DNA of 5,371 nucleotides from JBEKZQ01 sp049509675 (GCA_049509675.1 JBEKZQ010000494.1:1-5371), one strand, 5' to 3'; shown: positions 1 through 5,249, numbered from the stretch's first letter. The notes: generated from the sequence alone by a model not told the origin. A program made the numbers and translations.

Positions 1-614
1 GGTTTGCAGGCGCCTTGTTTGTCATACACCGTCTTAACCTCACCTCCGGCGGCGGGAACAAGGAACACGGCGTTGCCGGCGTCCCACCGGCAAGCAAAGG
101 CGATCCATTGCCCATCCGGGCTCCACGCGGGGCATGAGCAGTGCGGCCAGTCTTTCGGGCTGATGCGTTTCTCCTGCCCGTTGGCCAACTGCCGAGTGAA
201 AAGTTGCTCGTTGCGCCGCAGCACGATGGCCCGGCCGTCCGGCGACCATTCGGCCTGGTCGCCGTTGCAGATTCGCTCGGGCTTGCCGCCCTCGCGGGGC
301 ATTTTCCACACGCCCGTCGTTCCGCCCCGGGTGGAAGTGAAGAGAATCGACTTCCCGTCGGGGCTGAACATGGGATCGACGTCGTGTTCGTCGGCGGCGG
401 CGCGGGTCAACTCGCGGCAGCGCGAGCCGTCGGGCTGCGCAGTCCAGATCCGCCACGGGCCGGAGCGGTTGCTGGAAAAGATGATCTGCCCCACGGCCGT
501 CGGCCGCGACGCGCCCTGCTCGGCGGCTGGTTCAGCGCCCTCACAGAGCCATCCTCCCCCTACTGCCAACGCCAGACCGACCCACAACGGAAGAACCGGG
601 TAGGATCGTCTCAT
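1..614 (-). CDS. TolB/PD40-like exported beta-propeller protein, 3' end outside window
   Basis: The reverse strand is open without a stop from an ATG at 614 down to the window edge (204 codons), so only the N-terminal part is present. Residues 1 to about 30 look like a Sec signal peptide: MRRS, a hydrophobic stretch from about 6 to 24, then an Ala/Glu-rich mature start. There is no good lipobox. Three WD40-like (PD40/TolB) blade motifs follow: FSPDGK at 83-88, WSPDGR at 123-128 and WSPDGQ at 164-169, the last followed by WIAFA. Each is preceded by a short strand such as IIFSSNR at 44-50. This motif spacing is typical of the TolB C-terminal propeller and of PD40 proteins, which act as protein-binding scaffolds in the periplasm. 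A GGAGG Shine-Dalgarno lies 5 bases before the ATG (620-624 on the plus strand), which supports this start. The gene diverges from the nuo genes and no functional link is evident. The exact role is unknown; TolB itself is only one possibility, and a missing C-terminal domain could change the call. Confidence 0.85.
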   Translation of the reverse strand, partial: MRRSYPVLPLWVGLALAVGGGWLCEGAEPAAEQGASRPTAVGQIIFSSNRSGPWRIWTAQPDGSRCRELTRAAADEHDVDPMFSPDGKSILFTSTRGGTTGVWKMPREGGKPERICNGDQAEWSPDGRAIVLRRNEQLFTRQLANGQEKRISPKDWPHCSCPAWSPDGQWIAFACRWDAGNAVFLVPAAGGEVKTVYDKQGACK

Positions 615-689
615 GACTGCCTCCGCGCGTGTTGACATGGCCAGGTTGCCGCCACCGCATCGCTCCCGAGCGACGGCTCGACGGATTTG

Positions 690-718
690 AGAATACACGG
701 CACACAGCCGGCATGCAA
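690..718 (-). promoter_or_regulatory. Possible sigma70-type promoter for the propeller gene
   Basis: On the reverse strand TTGCAT (713-718 on plus) is followed after exactly 17 bases by TATTCT (690-695 on plus). This gives a -35/-10 pair with a predicted start near 683 and a leader of about 70 bases. Matches to the consensus are only 3 of 6 and 4 of 6, so this rests mostly on spacing and position. Confidence 0.25.
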
Positions 719-764
719 GGGTCTGGCTCGCCGCCGCAGGCGAACTGCGAAATCCCCGGCGAAA

Positions 765-840
765 GGGGTCAGGTCCATGTTTTCGGTCGTGAGTCAGGCC
801 AAATGGCGATGCCTATGAGCCGAAAAATGGACCAGACCCC
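765..840. repeat. REP/MITE-like imperfect hairpin
   Basis: The left arm at 765-786 (starting GGGGTCAGGTCCAT) and the right arm at 820-840 (ending ATGGACCAGACCCC) are inverted copies. They differ by one mismatch and one extra base. The loop of 33 bases contains weaker internal pairing (TCAGGC against GCCTATGA), so the whole 76 bases could fold into one long hairpin. I recall GGGGTC-GGTCCATTTTTCGG termini as a widespread bacterial palindromic repeat, often near IS200-like or REP-associated tyrosine transposases; that is recollection, not a search. No transposase gene is in the window, so this would be a non-autonomous copy. It sits between the divergent genes, about 20 bases upstream of the proposed nuo -35 box. 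It could insulate or modulate transcription, or simply be a tolerated insertion. Confidence 0.75.
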
Positions 841-861
841 GGACTTTGCAGTTCTCCCGGC

Positions 862-890
862 TTTTCCCCTGGGCCGCTTTGCTTTACAAT
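862..890 (+). promoter_or_regulatory. Candidate nuo operon promoter
   Basis: TACAAT at 885-890 is a good -10 hexamer (5 of 6 to TATAAT) and the only clearly AT-rich stretch upstream of nuoA. Counting back 17 bases gives TTTTCC at 862-867, a poor -35. A start near 897 would give a leader of about 50 bases. The location just upstream of the first gene and just downstream of the hairpin element is reasonable. The evidence is mainly the -10 box. Confidence 0.4.
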
Positions 891-918
891 ACTCTCTTTT
901 CACGACCATTTCTTCCGT

Positions 919-944
919 GGGGGCCACTCCCCCGAAAGTGCCCC
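919..944 (+). promoter_or_regulatory. Competing small hairpins immediately before the nuoA start
   Basis: GGGGG-CCACT-CCCCC (919-933) can form a 5-bp stem. Alternatively GGGGCCACT (920-928) can pair with AGTGCCCC (937-944) with one bulged base. The second structure ends one base before the nuoA ATG at 946. No clear Shine-Dalgarno is visible here, only GAAAG at 934-938. Either structure could limit access to the start codon, but in GC-rich sequence such pairing is common and may have no function. Confidence 0.3.
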
Positions 945-945
945 G

Positions 946-1533
946 ATGTCGCCGACCTCGATTGTCGCCTACCTGACGCTCTTTGCCGCGGTAGCCTTTC
1001 TGTTCGTGCTGGCGTCGCTCTCGATCGGCCGACTGTTGCGGGCCGATCTGCCCAGCGCGCAGAAGTTGGAGCCCTACGAGTGCGGCGAGCCGCCGGTCGG
1101 CTCGGCCTTCGTGCAATTCGACTTGCGCTTCTACGTGGTGGCCCTGGTGTTCATTATTTTCGAGGTGGAAGTGGCGTTGTTCTTCCCGGTCGCCACGGTG
1201 TTCGGCAAGGCAACGCAACTGATGGACCCGGGCGCCGGCGTGGCGCCGGCGGGTGGTCTGTTCCGGGAGGCGGACGGCACACGGCGTGTGCCTGCTACTA
1301 CAGAGGCGGACGGCACACGGAGTGTGCCTGCTACAATAGCGGACAGTCCCCCGGTTGCGCCCGGCGACGCCCGCTTGCTGGCCATTGCCTGCATGCTCGA
1401 CCTGGGGGTGTTTTTCGCCGTGATCCTCGTGGCCTTCGCCTACGTGTGGTGGCGAGGCGATCTCGATTGGGTGCGCGCCTACGGTCGATCGGGCGACGCG
1501 GCGCAGACTGTCGCACTAAGGATCTCGCCGTAA
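946..1533 (+). CDS. nuoA: NADH-quinone oxidoreductase subunit A with an enlarged TM2-TM3 loop
   Basis: NuoA (mitochondrial ND3) is a small membrane subunit near the quinone cavity of complex I. Family features are clear. TM1 is at about 5-27. The TM1-TM2 loop carries PYECGEPPVGSA (43-54) with the conserved Cys46, which corresponds to the redox-sensitive ND3 loop cysteine. TM2 is at about 61-83 with acidic Glu73 and Glu75 (FEVEV). TM3 is at about 145-168 and ends AYVWWRGDLDWVRAYG. At 195 residues it is long; the family is usually about 115-140. The excess lies between TM2 and TM3 (about 86-143), predicted on the periplasmic side. It contains two tandem 12-residue repeats, EADGTRRVPATT (108-119) and EADGTRSVPATI (120-131), encoded by the palindromic DNA repeat described separately. 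The start is the only ATG that keeps TM1 intact, though its ribosome site is weak. The gene is first in the operon and its stop overlaps the nuoC start by one base (TAATG). Confidence 0.95.
   Translation: MSPTSIVAYLTLFAAVAFLFVLASLSIGRLLRADLPSAQKLEPYECGEPPVGSAFVQFDLRFYVVALVFIIFEVEVALFFPVATVFGKATQLMDPGAGVAPAGGLFREADGTRRVPATTEADGTRSVPATIADSPPVAPGDARLLAIACMLDLGVFFAVILVAFAYVWWRGDLDWVRAYGRSGDAAQTVALRISP
1267..1338. repeat. Two tandem copies of a 36-bp palindromic repeat inserted in frame in nuoA
   Basis: Copies at 1267-1302 and 1303-1338 share GAGGCGGACGGCACACGG followed by a C or A and then GTGTGCCTGCTAC. Each has a central palindrome. Copy one is GGCACACG-G-CGTGTGCC (1276-1292). Copy two is GGCACAC-GGA-GTGTGCC (1312-1328), where the extra G-C pair is lost. 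The 36-bp length is a multiple of three, so the unit encodes 12 residues without a stop and keeps the nuoA frame. The two protein repeats differ at two positions. I believe closely similar palindromes are dispersed in planctomycete genomes, but this is from memory. It resembles in principle the Rickettsia palindromic elements, which also insert in frame in protein genes. Confidence 0.9.
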
Positions 1534-2063
1534 TGGATATCCAGGGCATCTTGCAGCGAATTGTGGAACGCTTCGGTTCGGCGGTTACGGGCCAGAACAT
1601 CGAAGCGATCGATCCGTGGATCGAAATCGCCGCCGCAGAGGCGCCTGAGATCGGCCTGTTCCTGCGCGACGAGCCGGACCTGCGCTTCAACATGTTGCTT
1701 TGCATTACCGCCGTGGACTACTTCGAGGCCGACGCCAAGAAAGCGGCGGCGGCCGACTGGCAACCGCACGTGGAATTGATCTACCACCTTTCCAGCCTGC
1801 CGCACCGCCATCGGCTGACGCTGAAGGTCCGCCTGCCGCGCTGGAAGGATGATACGGCCGGCCGCTTGCCCGAAGTCCCCTCGGTCCACGCGGTGTGGAG
1901 CACGGCCGATTGGCACGAACGCGAGGTGTACGATCTGTCGGGCGTCCGCTTCCTGGGCCATCCCGATCTGCGGCGGATCTTGCTGCCGGAAGATTGGGAG
2001 GGCCATCCGCTGCGGAGAGATTACCAAACGCCGCTGGAATACCACGGGATTCGAGGGAGATAA
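1533..2063 (+). CDS. nuoC: NADH-quinone oxidoreductase subunit C (30 kDa subunit)
   Basis: NuoC is a soluble subunit of the peripheral arm that packs against NuoD and NuoB near the quinone site. The 176-residue protein has the family's C-terminal signature: WHEREVYDLSGVRFLGHPDL (127-146) followed by RRILLPEDWEGHPLRRDY (147-164). A Ser replaces the usual aromatic residue before the conserved Gly137. The N-terminal half (about 28-100) fits the Complex1_30kDa fold, with VELIYHLSSL (80-89) and RLTLKVRLPR (94-103). The ATG at 1533 overlaps the nuoA stop by one base and has AAGGA at 1518-1522, which suggests translational coupling. The same frame is open upstream to 846, but that stretch overlaps nuoA out of frame and has no family similarity. 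NuoC is separate here and not fused to NuoD as in E. coli. Its usual upstream neighbour nuoB is missing. Confidence 0.96.
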   Translation: MDIQGILQRIVERFGSAVTGQNIEAIDPWIEIAAAEAPEIGLFLRDEPDLRFNMLLCITAVDYFEADAKKAAAADWQPHVELIYHLSSLPHRHRLTLKVRLPRWKDDTAGRLPEVPSVHAVWSTADWHEREVYDLSGVRFLGHPDLRRILLPEDWEGHPLRRDYQTPLEYHGIRGR

Positions 2064-2069
2064 GCGAGC

Positions 2070-3266
2070 ATGGCGACGGATCCCGAGTTAGTCGAGTGCG
2101 ACCTGCGCAGCGACGAGATGCTCTTGAACATGGGCCCGCAGCATCCCAGCACGCACGGAGTGCTGCGCCTGGTGCTGCGGACCGACGGCGAGGTCGTGCT
2201 GGAAGCCACGCCGCACATCGGTTACCTGCACCGCTGCGCCGAAAAGATCGGCGAGCATCTCTCGCCACGGCAATGGCTTCCCTACACCGACCGCCTGGAC
2301 TACCTGGCGCCGATGAACATGAACCTGGGCTGGGCCCTGGCCGTGGAAAAGCTGCTCGGCTTGGAAGTACACGAGAAGGGCCGGCACCTGCGGCTCATTG
2401 TCTGCGAGTTGAATCGGATTGCCAGCCACCTGGTGGCGGCGTGCTGCTACGGGCTCGACCTGGGGAGTTTCACCCCGTTCACCTGGGCCTTTCGCGACCG
2501 CGAGAAGATCCTCAACCTGTTCGAGGATCTGTGCGGGTCGCGGATGACGTGCAGCTACATCACGGTGGGCGGCGTGACGTCCGACATTCCGCCCGGCTGG
2601 CTGGAAAAATGCGAGCAGTTCTTGAAGGAATTCGAGCCCTCGATCAACGAACTGCACGCGCTTTTGACCAGCAATGCGATCTTCGTCCGCCGCACGGCGG
2701 CCGTCGGCGTGCTCTCGCCCGCGATGGCCGTGGATTACGGCTGTACGGGCCCGGTGCTGCGGGGCAGCGGCGTCTGCTGGGACCTGCGCCGCCATGGCGA
2801 TCCCTGGTATACGCGGATGTACGACGACTACCGCTTCGAGATCATCGCCGAGGTCGCCGGCCGCTATCCGCAGGATCATCCCTATCCGCCGGTTCCCCGG
2901 GCGGCCCAATTGGGCGACTCCTGGCATCGTTTCTACGTGCGCATGCTGGAAGTAGTGCAGTCGATGGACCTGGTGCGGCAGGGGATTGAGAAGTACCGCC
3001 GCGCGGACGGCCCCGTGGGCGAGCCGATCAAACTGAAACAGAAATTGCCCAAGGGAGAGGTGTACCTGGAGACCGAGGCCCCCAAGGGTCAGATGGGCTT
3101 CATGCTCATCAGCGACGGTTCGCCGGTGCCGTGGCGGGTGCGCGTGAAGAGCAGCAGTTTTTGCAACCTTTCGGTCACCTCCGAGTTGTGTCGCGGTTGC
3201 CTGATCGCCGACGTTCCGGCGATCGTCGGCTCCTTGGACCTGGTGTTGGGTGAAATCGATCGCTGA
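2070..3266 (+). CDS. nuoD: NADH-quinone oxidoreductase subunit D (49 kDa subunit)
   Basis: NuoD is the peripheral-arm subunit, related to the NiFe-hydrogenase large subunit, that forms much of the quinone-reduction pocket with NuoB and NuoH. At 398 residues it is full length. It opens with the signature NMGPQHPSTHGVLR (20-33). His29 and Tyr78 (in YTDRLDY, 72-78) align with the quinone-binding His38 and Tyr87 of the Thermus Nqo4 subunit. Other family blocks are PHIGYLHRCAEK (48-59), ELNRIASHL (112-120), DLGSFTPFTWAFRDREKIL (from 129) and GPVLRGSGV (227-235). The C-terminus has LPKGEVYLETEAPKGQ and ends VLGEIDR, as most NuoD proteins do. The region after the RGSGV block, with GRYPQDHPYPPVPRA and GDSWHRF, is longer than in many proteobacterial forms. 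The start is the ATG at 2070, with a GAGGGAGA ribosome site at 2053-2060 and only 6 bases after nuoC. All key residues are present, so the protein should be functional. Confidence 0.98.
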   Translation: MATDPELVECDLRSDEMLLNMGPQHPSTHGVLRLVLRTDGEVVLEATPHIGYLHRCAEKIGEHLSPRQWLPYTDRLDYLAPMNMNLGWALAVEKLLGLEVHEKGRHLRLIVCELNRIASHLVAACCYGLDLGSFTPFTWAFRDREKILNLFEDLCGSRMTCSYITVGGVTSDIPPGWLEKCEQFLKEFEPSINELHALLTSNAIFVRRTAAVGVLSPAMAVDYGCTGPVLRGSGVCWDLRRHGDPWYTRMYDDYRFEIIAEVAGRYPQDHPYPPVPRAAQLGDSWHRFYVRMLEVVQSMDLVRQGIEKYRRADGPVGEPIKLKQKLPKGEVYLETEAPKGQMGFMLISDGSPVPWRVRVKSSSFCNLSVTSELCRGCLIADVPAIVGSLDLVLGEIDR

Positions 3267-3280
3267 AGTGGAAATCTAGC

Positions 3281-4564
3281 GTGGCTGAATACCTCGTCGA
3301 GCACGTGAGTCCGTCCTGGCATTGGCTGGCCTACCTGACGGTAGGAGCGGTTCAAGTTGCGCTGGTGCTGGGCATTCTGCTGGTCTCGGTGGCGATCTTC
3401 ATCTGGATGGAACGGAAGGTGTCGGCGCGGATCCAGGACCGGCTGGGCCCCACGCGGACCGGCGGCCGATTTGGTTGGCTGCAATCGCCCGCCGACGGCC
3501 TGAAACTGCTCTGCAAGGAAGACATCATTCCCGCGACGGCCGATCGGCTGTTGTTCCGTTTGGCTCCGTACGTCAGCTTCTGCCCGGCCTTCGCCGCCTT
3601 CCTGGCCCTGCCGTTTGCCGACGGCTGGGTGGCCGAGCGGCTGGACACGGCCGTGTTCTTCATCCTGGCCGTGGCCGGCCTGGAAGTCTTCGGCGTGATG
3701 CTGGGCGGCTATGCCTCCGGTTCGAAATGGTCGCTCTACGGGGCGATGCGCGAGGCGGCCCAAGTAGTCAGCTACGAAATCCCGCTGGGGATGTGCGCCG
3801 TAGTGCCGGTGTTGCTCGCGGGCACGATGGACCTCACCTCGATCGGCAATGCGCAGGCCGGTTGGTTCCATTGGTACATGTTCCACGACCCGTTCACGTT
3901 CATTACCTTCTGGATCTACGTCACCTGCGCCACAGCCGGCGTGAATCGTGCTCCCTTCGATCTGCCCGAGGCCGAAAGCGAGTTGGTGGCCGGTTTCATG
4001 ACCGAGTACTCGGGCTTCCGCTGGTGCATCTTCATGATGAGCGAGTACACGGCCATGTTCCTGGTCAGCGGCCTGGCGGCGATCCTCTTCGCCGGCGGCT
4101 GGAACGGGCCCGTGCCGGTGGCGACCCTGCTCGGCCTGACGCCCGACCCGCTGCACTTCACTGTGGCCGCCTTCGTGGGCAATTGCCTGGGCATGACAAA
4201 CTTTGTGCTGAAAGTTTTTTGCGGCGTGACGTTCATGATGTGGCTGCGTTGGACGCTGCCGCGGCTGCGGATCGACCAGGTGATGACTACCTGCCTGAAG
4301 TACTGCGTGCCGTTGGCCTCGGCAATGCTGGTCGGCGTCGCGCTCTGGTCGTTCTGGTGGCACGACGGGTTCGGAGGGGTTAGGGAGTGGGGATCCAGAG
4401 GGATTAGGGATTTGGGATTAGGGATTAGAGACTCCGATACGACGGTTGTCGGCAATTCCTTTCCTTCTGTCCCCGAGCGCTCAACTCTCCAACGCCAAGT
4501 CCCCCGCTCCCCAACCCAATCCCCAATCCCCAATCCCCAATCCCCAATCCATCCATTGGCATAG
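3281..4564 (+). CDS. nuoH: NADH-quinone oxidoreductase subunit H with a repeat-derived C-terminal tail
   Basis: NuoH (mitochondrial ND1) is the membrane subunit that docks the peripheral arm and lines the quinone tunnel. Family signatures are clear: ERKVSARIQDRLGPTRTG (44-61), YEIPLGMC (165-172) and NRAPFDLPEAESELVAGFMT (222-241), the last continuing EYSGFRW. About eight membrane helices are visible, from about 16-43 through 341-360. The start is GTG at 3281, 14 bases after nuoD. A GTG at 3269 is excluded by an in-frame TAG, and the ribosome site is weak (GTGGAAA). The normal protein appears to end near residue 365 (WWHDGFGG). The remaining 62 residues (366-427) are read from ATTAGGG- and CCCCAAT-type repeat DNA. 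They give low-complexity sequence such as RGIRDLGLGIRDSD and SPIPNPQSPIHPLA that resembles nothing in the family. The tail is probably a readthrough product of an inserted repeat; whether it is retained in the mature complex is unknown. It overlaps the upstream extension of nuoJ. Confidence 0.95.
   Translation: MAEYLVEHVSPSWHWLAYLTVGAVQVALVLGILLVSVAIFIWMERKVSARIQDRLGPTRTGGRFGWLQSPADGLKLLCKEDIIPATADRLLFRLAPYVSFCPAFAAFLALPFADGWVAERLDTAVFFILAVAGLEVFGVMLGGYASGSKWSLYGAMREAAQVVSYEIPLGMCAVVPVLLAGTMDLTSIGNAQAGWFHWYMFHDPFTFITFWIYVTCATAGVNRAPFDLPEAESELVAGFMTEYSGFRWCIFMMSEYTAMFLVSGLAAILFAGGWNGPVPVATLLGLTPDPLHFTVAAFVGNCLGMTNFVLKVFCGVTFMMWLRWTLPRLRIDQVMTTCLKYCVPLASAMLVGVALWSFWWHDGFGGVREWGSRGIRDLGLGIRDSDTTVVGNSFPSVPERSTLQRQVPRSPTQSPIPNPQSPIHPLA
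4376..4551. repeat. Heptamer-repeat element with inverted arms at the nuoH/nuoJ junction
   Basis: The left arm (about 4376-4430) is G-rich on the plus strand and contains degenerate heptamers: GGTTAGGGAG, then GGATTAGGGATTTGGGATTA and GGGATTAGAG. The right arm (about 4509-4551) is C-rich, with CCCAAT at 4515-4520 and four perfect CCCCAAT units at 4521-4548. GGGATT in the left arm pairs with AATCCC in the right, with about one mismatch per heptamer. The arms therefore form an imperfect inverted repeat around a core of about 78 bases (4431-4508). The element covers the nuoH 3' end and the region where the nuoJ start should be. The core holds no recognisable gene. The architecture matches the element starting at 5125, although the cores look unrelated. 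Confidence 0.8.
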
Positions 4565-5129
4565 CGTCTTCTTCCTGCTGCTGGCCGGCATGGCTTGCCT
4601 GTTCGCCTTGGCCGTGGTACTGGTCGGCAACATCGTGCGGATGGCCTTCTACCTGGTGATGTCGCTCTCCGCCGTGGCCGGGCTGTTCTTCCTTGCCGGG
4701 GCCGACTTTCTCGGCGCCCTGCAACTGATGGTTTACGTGGGCGGGACGTTGGTGCTCTTGGCCTTCGGCGTCATGCTCACCGCGCGCGGCCCGCTGGTTT
4801 CCATGCGGACCGGCGGCGGCCAGTGGATCGTGGCGGTGCTGGTGGGCGGCTCGCTGCTGGCCGTGCTCTTGCAGACGGTGGTCAACGTCGACGCATGGGG
4901 CAGTCGGAGTGCCGCCAAGAGCCAGCCGCAAGTTGCCGCGGCCCCCACCTCGACTGCCCTGGGAATGGGCCTGCTGGGGCTGCGCACCGATCGGCCCGCC
5001 GGCGCGGCGGGGCAGGCCCCGGCCTACTTGCTGGTCTTTGAAATCATTTCCGTCCACTTGCTGGTGGTGCTGATCGGGGCGGCATACCTGGCCCGCGCCA
5101 AACGGCGTCCGGGAAGTGCGAGGCATTAG
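4446..5129 (+). CDS. nuoJ: NADH-quinone oxidoreductase subunit J, start uncertain
   Basis: NuoJ (mitochondrial ND6) is a five-helix membrane subunit; its third helix is implicated in coupling quinone chemistry to proton pumping. Numbered from TTG 4446, TM1 is at about 40-61 and GNIVRMAFYLVMSLSAVAGL (61-80) leads through TM2. ADFLGALQLMVYVGGTLVLL (86-105) is the conserved TM3 block with the VYVGG motif. TM4 is at about 127-147, and the last helix is PAYLLVFEIISVHLLVVLIG (192-211), followed by basic ARAKRR. An Ala/Gly/Ser-rich loop (about 150-190) separates TM4 and TM5. Gap-free comparison with E. coli NuoJ puts the ancestral first residue near His39 (position 4560), but no ATG, GTG or TTG lies there. 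The choices are TTG 4446 (adds 38 repeat-derived residues), ATG 4590 (loses about 10 residues of TM1) or a non-standard ATC at 4551. I give TTG because it keeps TM1 whole. No option has a clear ribosome site; coupling to nuoH is likely. The TAG stop (5127-5129) lies in the next repeat. Confidence 0.9.
   Translation: MSAIPFLLSPSAQLSNAKSPAPQPNPQSPIPNPQSIHWHSVFFLLLAGMACLFALAVVLVGNIVRMAFYLVMSLSAVAGLFFLAGADFLGALQLMVYVGGTLVLLAFGVMLTARGPLVSMRTGGGQWIVAVLVGGSLLAVLLQTVVNVDAWGSRSAAKSQPQVAAAPTSTALGMGLLGLRTDRPAGAAGQAPAYLLVFEIISVHLLVVLIGAAYLARAKRRPGSARH
4515..4548. repeat. CCCCAAT heptamer array (four perfect units plus one partial)
   Basis: Perfect CCCCAAT units lie at 4521-4527, 4528-4534, 4535-4541 and 4542-4548, preceded by CCCAAT at 4515-4520. 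The minus strand reads ATTGGGG, one base different from the ATTAGGG of the left arm and of the terminal array. Because 7 is not a multiple of 3, the array gives the same PIPNPQS motif in both the nuoH frame and the nuoJ frame. Heptanucleotide tandem repeats of similar type are known from filamentous cyanobacteria, but homology is not implied. Confidence 0.95.
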
Positions 5130-5145
5130 GGATTAGAGGATTAGG
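5125..5145. repeat. ATTAGGG-type left arm at the nuoJ stop codon
   Basis: Degenerate heptamers ATTAGGG, ATTAGAGG and ATTAGG run from 5125 to 5145. The nuoJ stop TAG (5127-5129) is part of the first unit. The first 12 bases (ATTAGGGATTAG) are perfectly complementary to CTAATCCCTAAT in the terminal array, so the two can form the arms of an inverted repeat around the core at 5146-5249. Confidence 0.85.
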
Positions 5146-5249
5146 TCAAACCATGTGTATGCACTTGCCCCAGGTTTCACGTGTTGTTGGAGTTGTTATG
5201 CGAGGTCGTATAGGTGTACCAATGTTTCGGGATTGTGTTGTGTGTTACC
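5146..5249. other. Low-GC core between inverted heptamer arms, no gene recognised
   Basis: These 104 bases are about 46% GC (48 of 104 counted), clearly lower than the GC-rich genes before them. They are T- and G-rich on the plus strand, with short GTTGTTGG, GTTGTT and GTGTTGTGTG runs. Two related words occur, GTGTACCAAT (5214-5223) and GTGTTACCAAT (5242-5252), the second leading into the heptamer array. I see no RNA gene, terminator hairpin with a T-run, or gene. A 39-codon open frame from ATG 5153 runs into the array and is probably chance. nuoK, the usual next gene, is not here. Confidence 0.6.

Larger units (their letters stand above)
615..945. other. Divergent intergenic region between propeller gene and nuoA
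   Basis: These 331 bases separate two divergently transcribed genes and hold no convincing gene. Three kinds of element are visible: a weak promoter candidate for the leftward gene, a REP/MITE-like hairpin at 765-840, and a promoter candidate plus small inverted repeats just before nuoA. A short inverted repeat, CGAGC-GACG-GCTCG at 667-680, would lie in the leader of the leftward transcript. Another, TCGCC-GCCGCA-GGCGA, lies at 728-743; both may be chance in GC-rich DNA. Confidence 0.7.

Noticed and set aside
4..603. Long plus-strand open frame opposite the propeller gene
   Set aside because: It is the complement of a minus-strand frame with clear signal peptide, ribosome site and three SPDG blade motifs. 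The plus-strand translation has no domain character.
632..637. Perfect TTGACA on the plus strand as a -35 box for nuoA
   Set aside because: No -10 hexamer lies 16-18 bases downstream (sequence there is GCCACCGCAT), and it is over 300 bases from nuoA.
1229..1250. Short GGCGCCGGC direct duplication in nuoA before the palindromic repeat
   Set aside because: A 9-base duplication in Gly/Ala codons of GC-rich DNA is easily chance. It might be a remnant of insertion but cannot be supported.
1267..1338. CRISPR array suggested by 36-bp repeat units
   Set aside because: There are only two units, directly adjacent, with no spacers, and they lie inside an intact coding frame.
846..1532. Upstream in-frame extension of nuoC to a 405-residue protein
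   Set aside because: It overlaps nuoA out of frame and is Arg/Gly-rich without family similarity. NuoC starts naturally at 1533 with its own AAGGA site.
1895..2989. 364-residue open frame overlapping nuoC and nuoD
   Set aside because: It is a shadow frame in GC-rich coding DNA. nuoD in the other frame has all catalytic and signature residues.
5130..5249. Rho-independent terminator after nuoJ
   Set aside because: No GC-rich hairpin followed by a T-run is present. The only pairing is between the heptamer arms about 100 bases apart.
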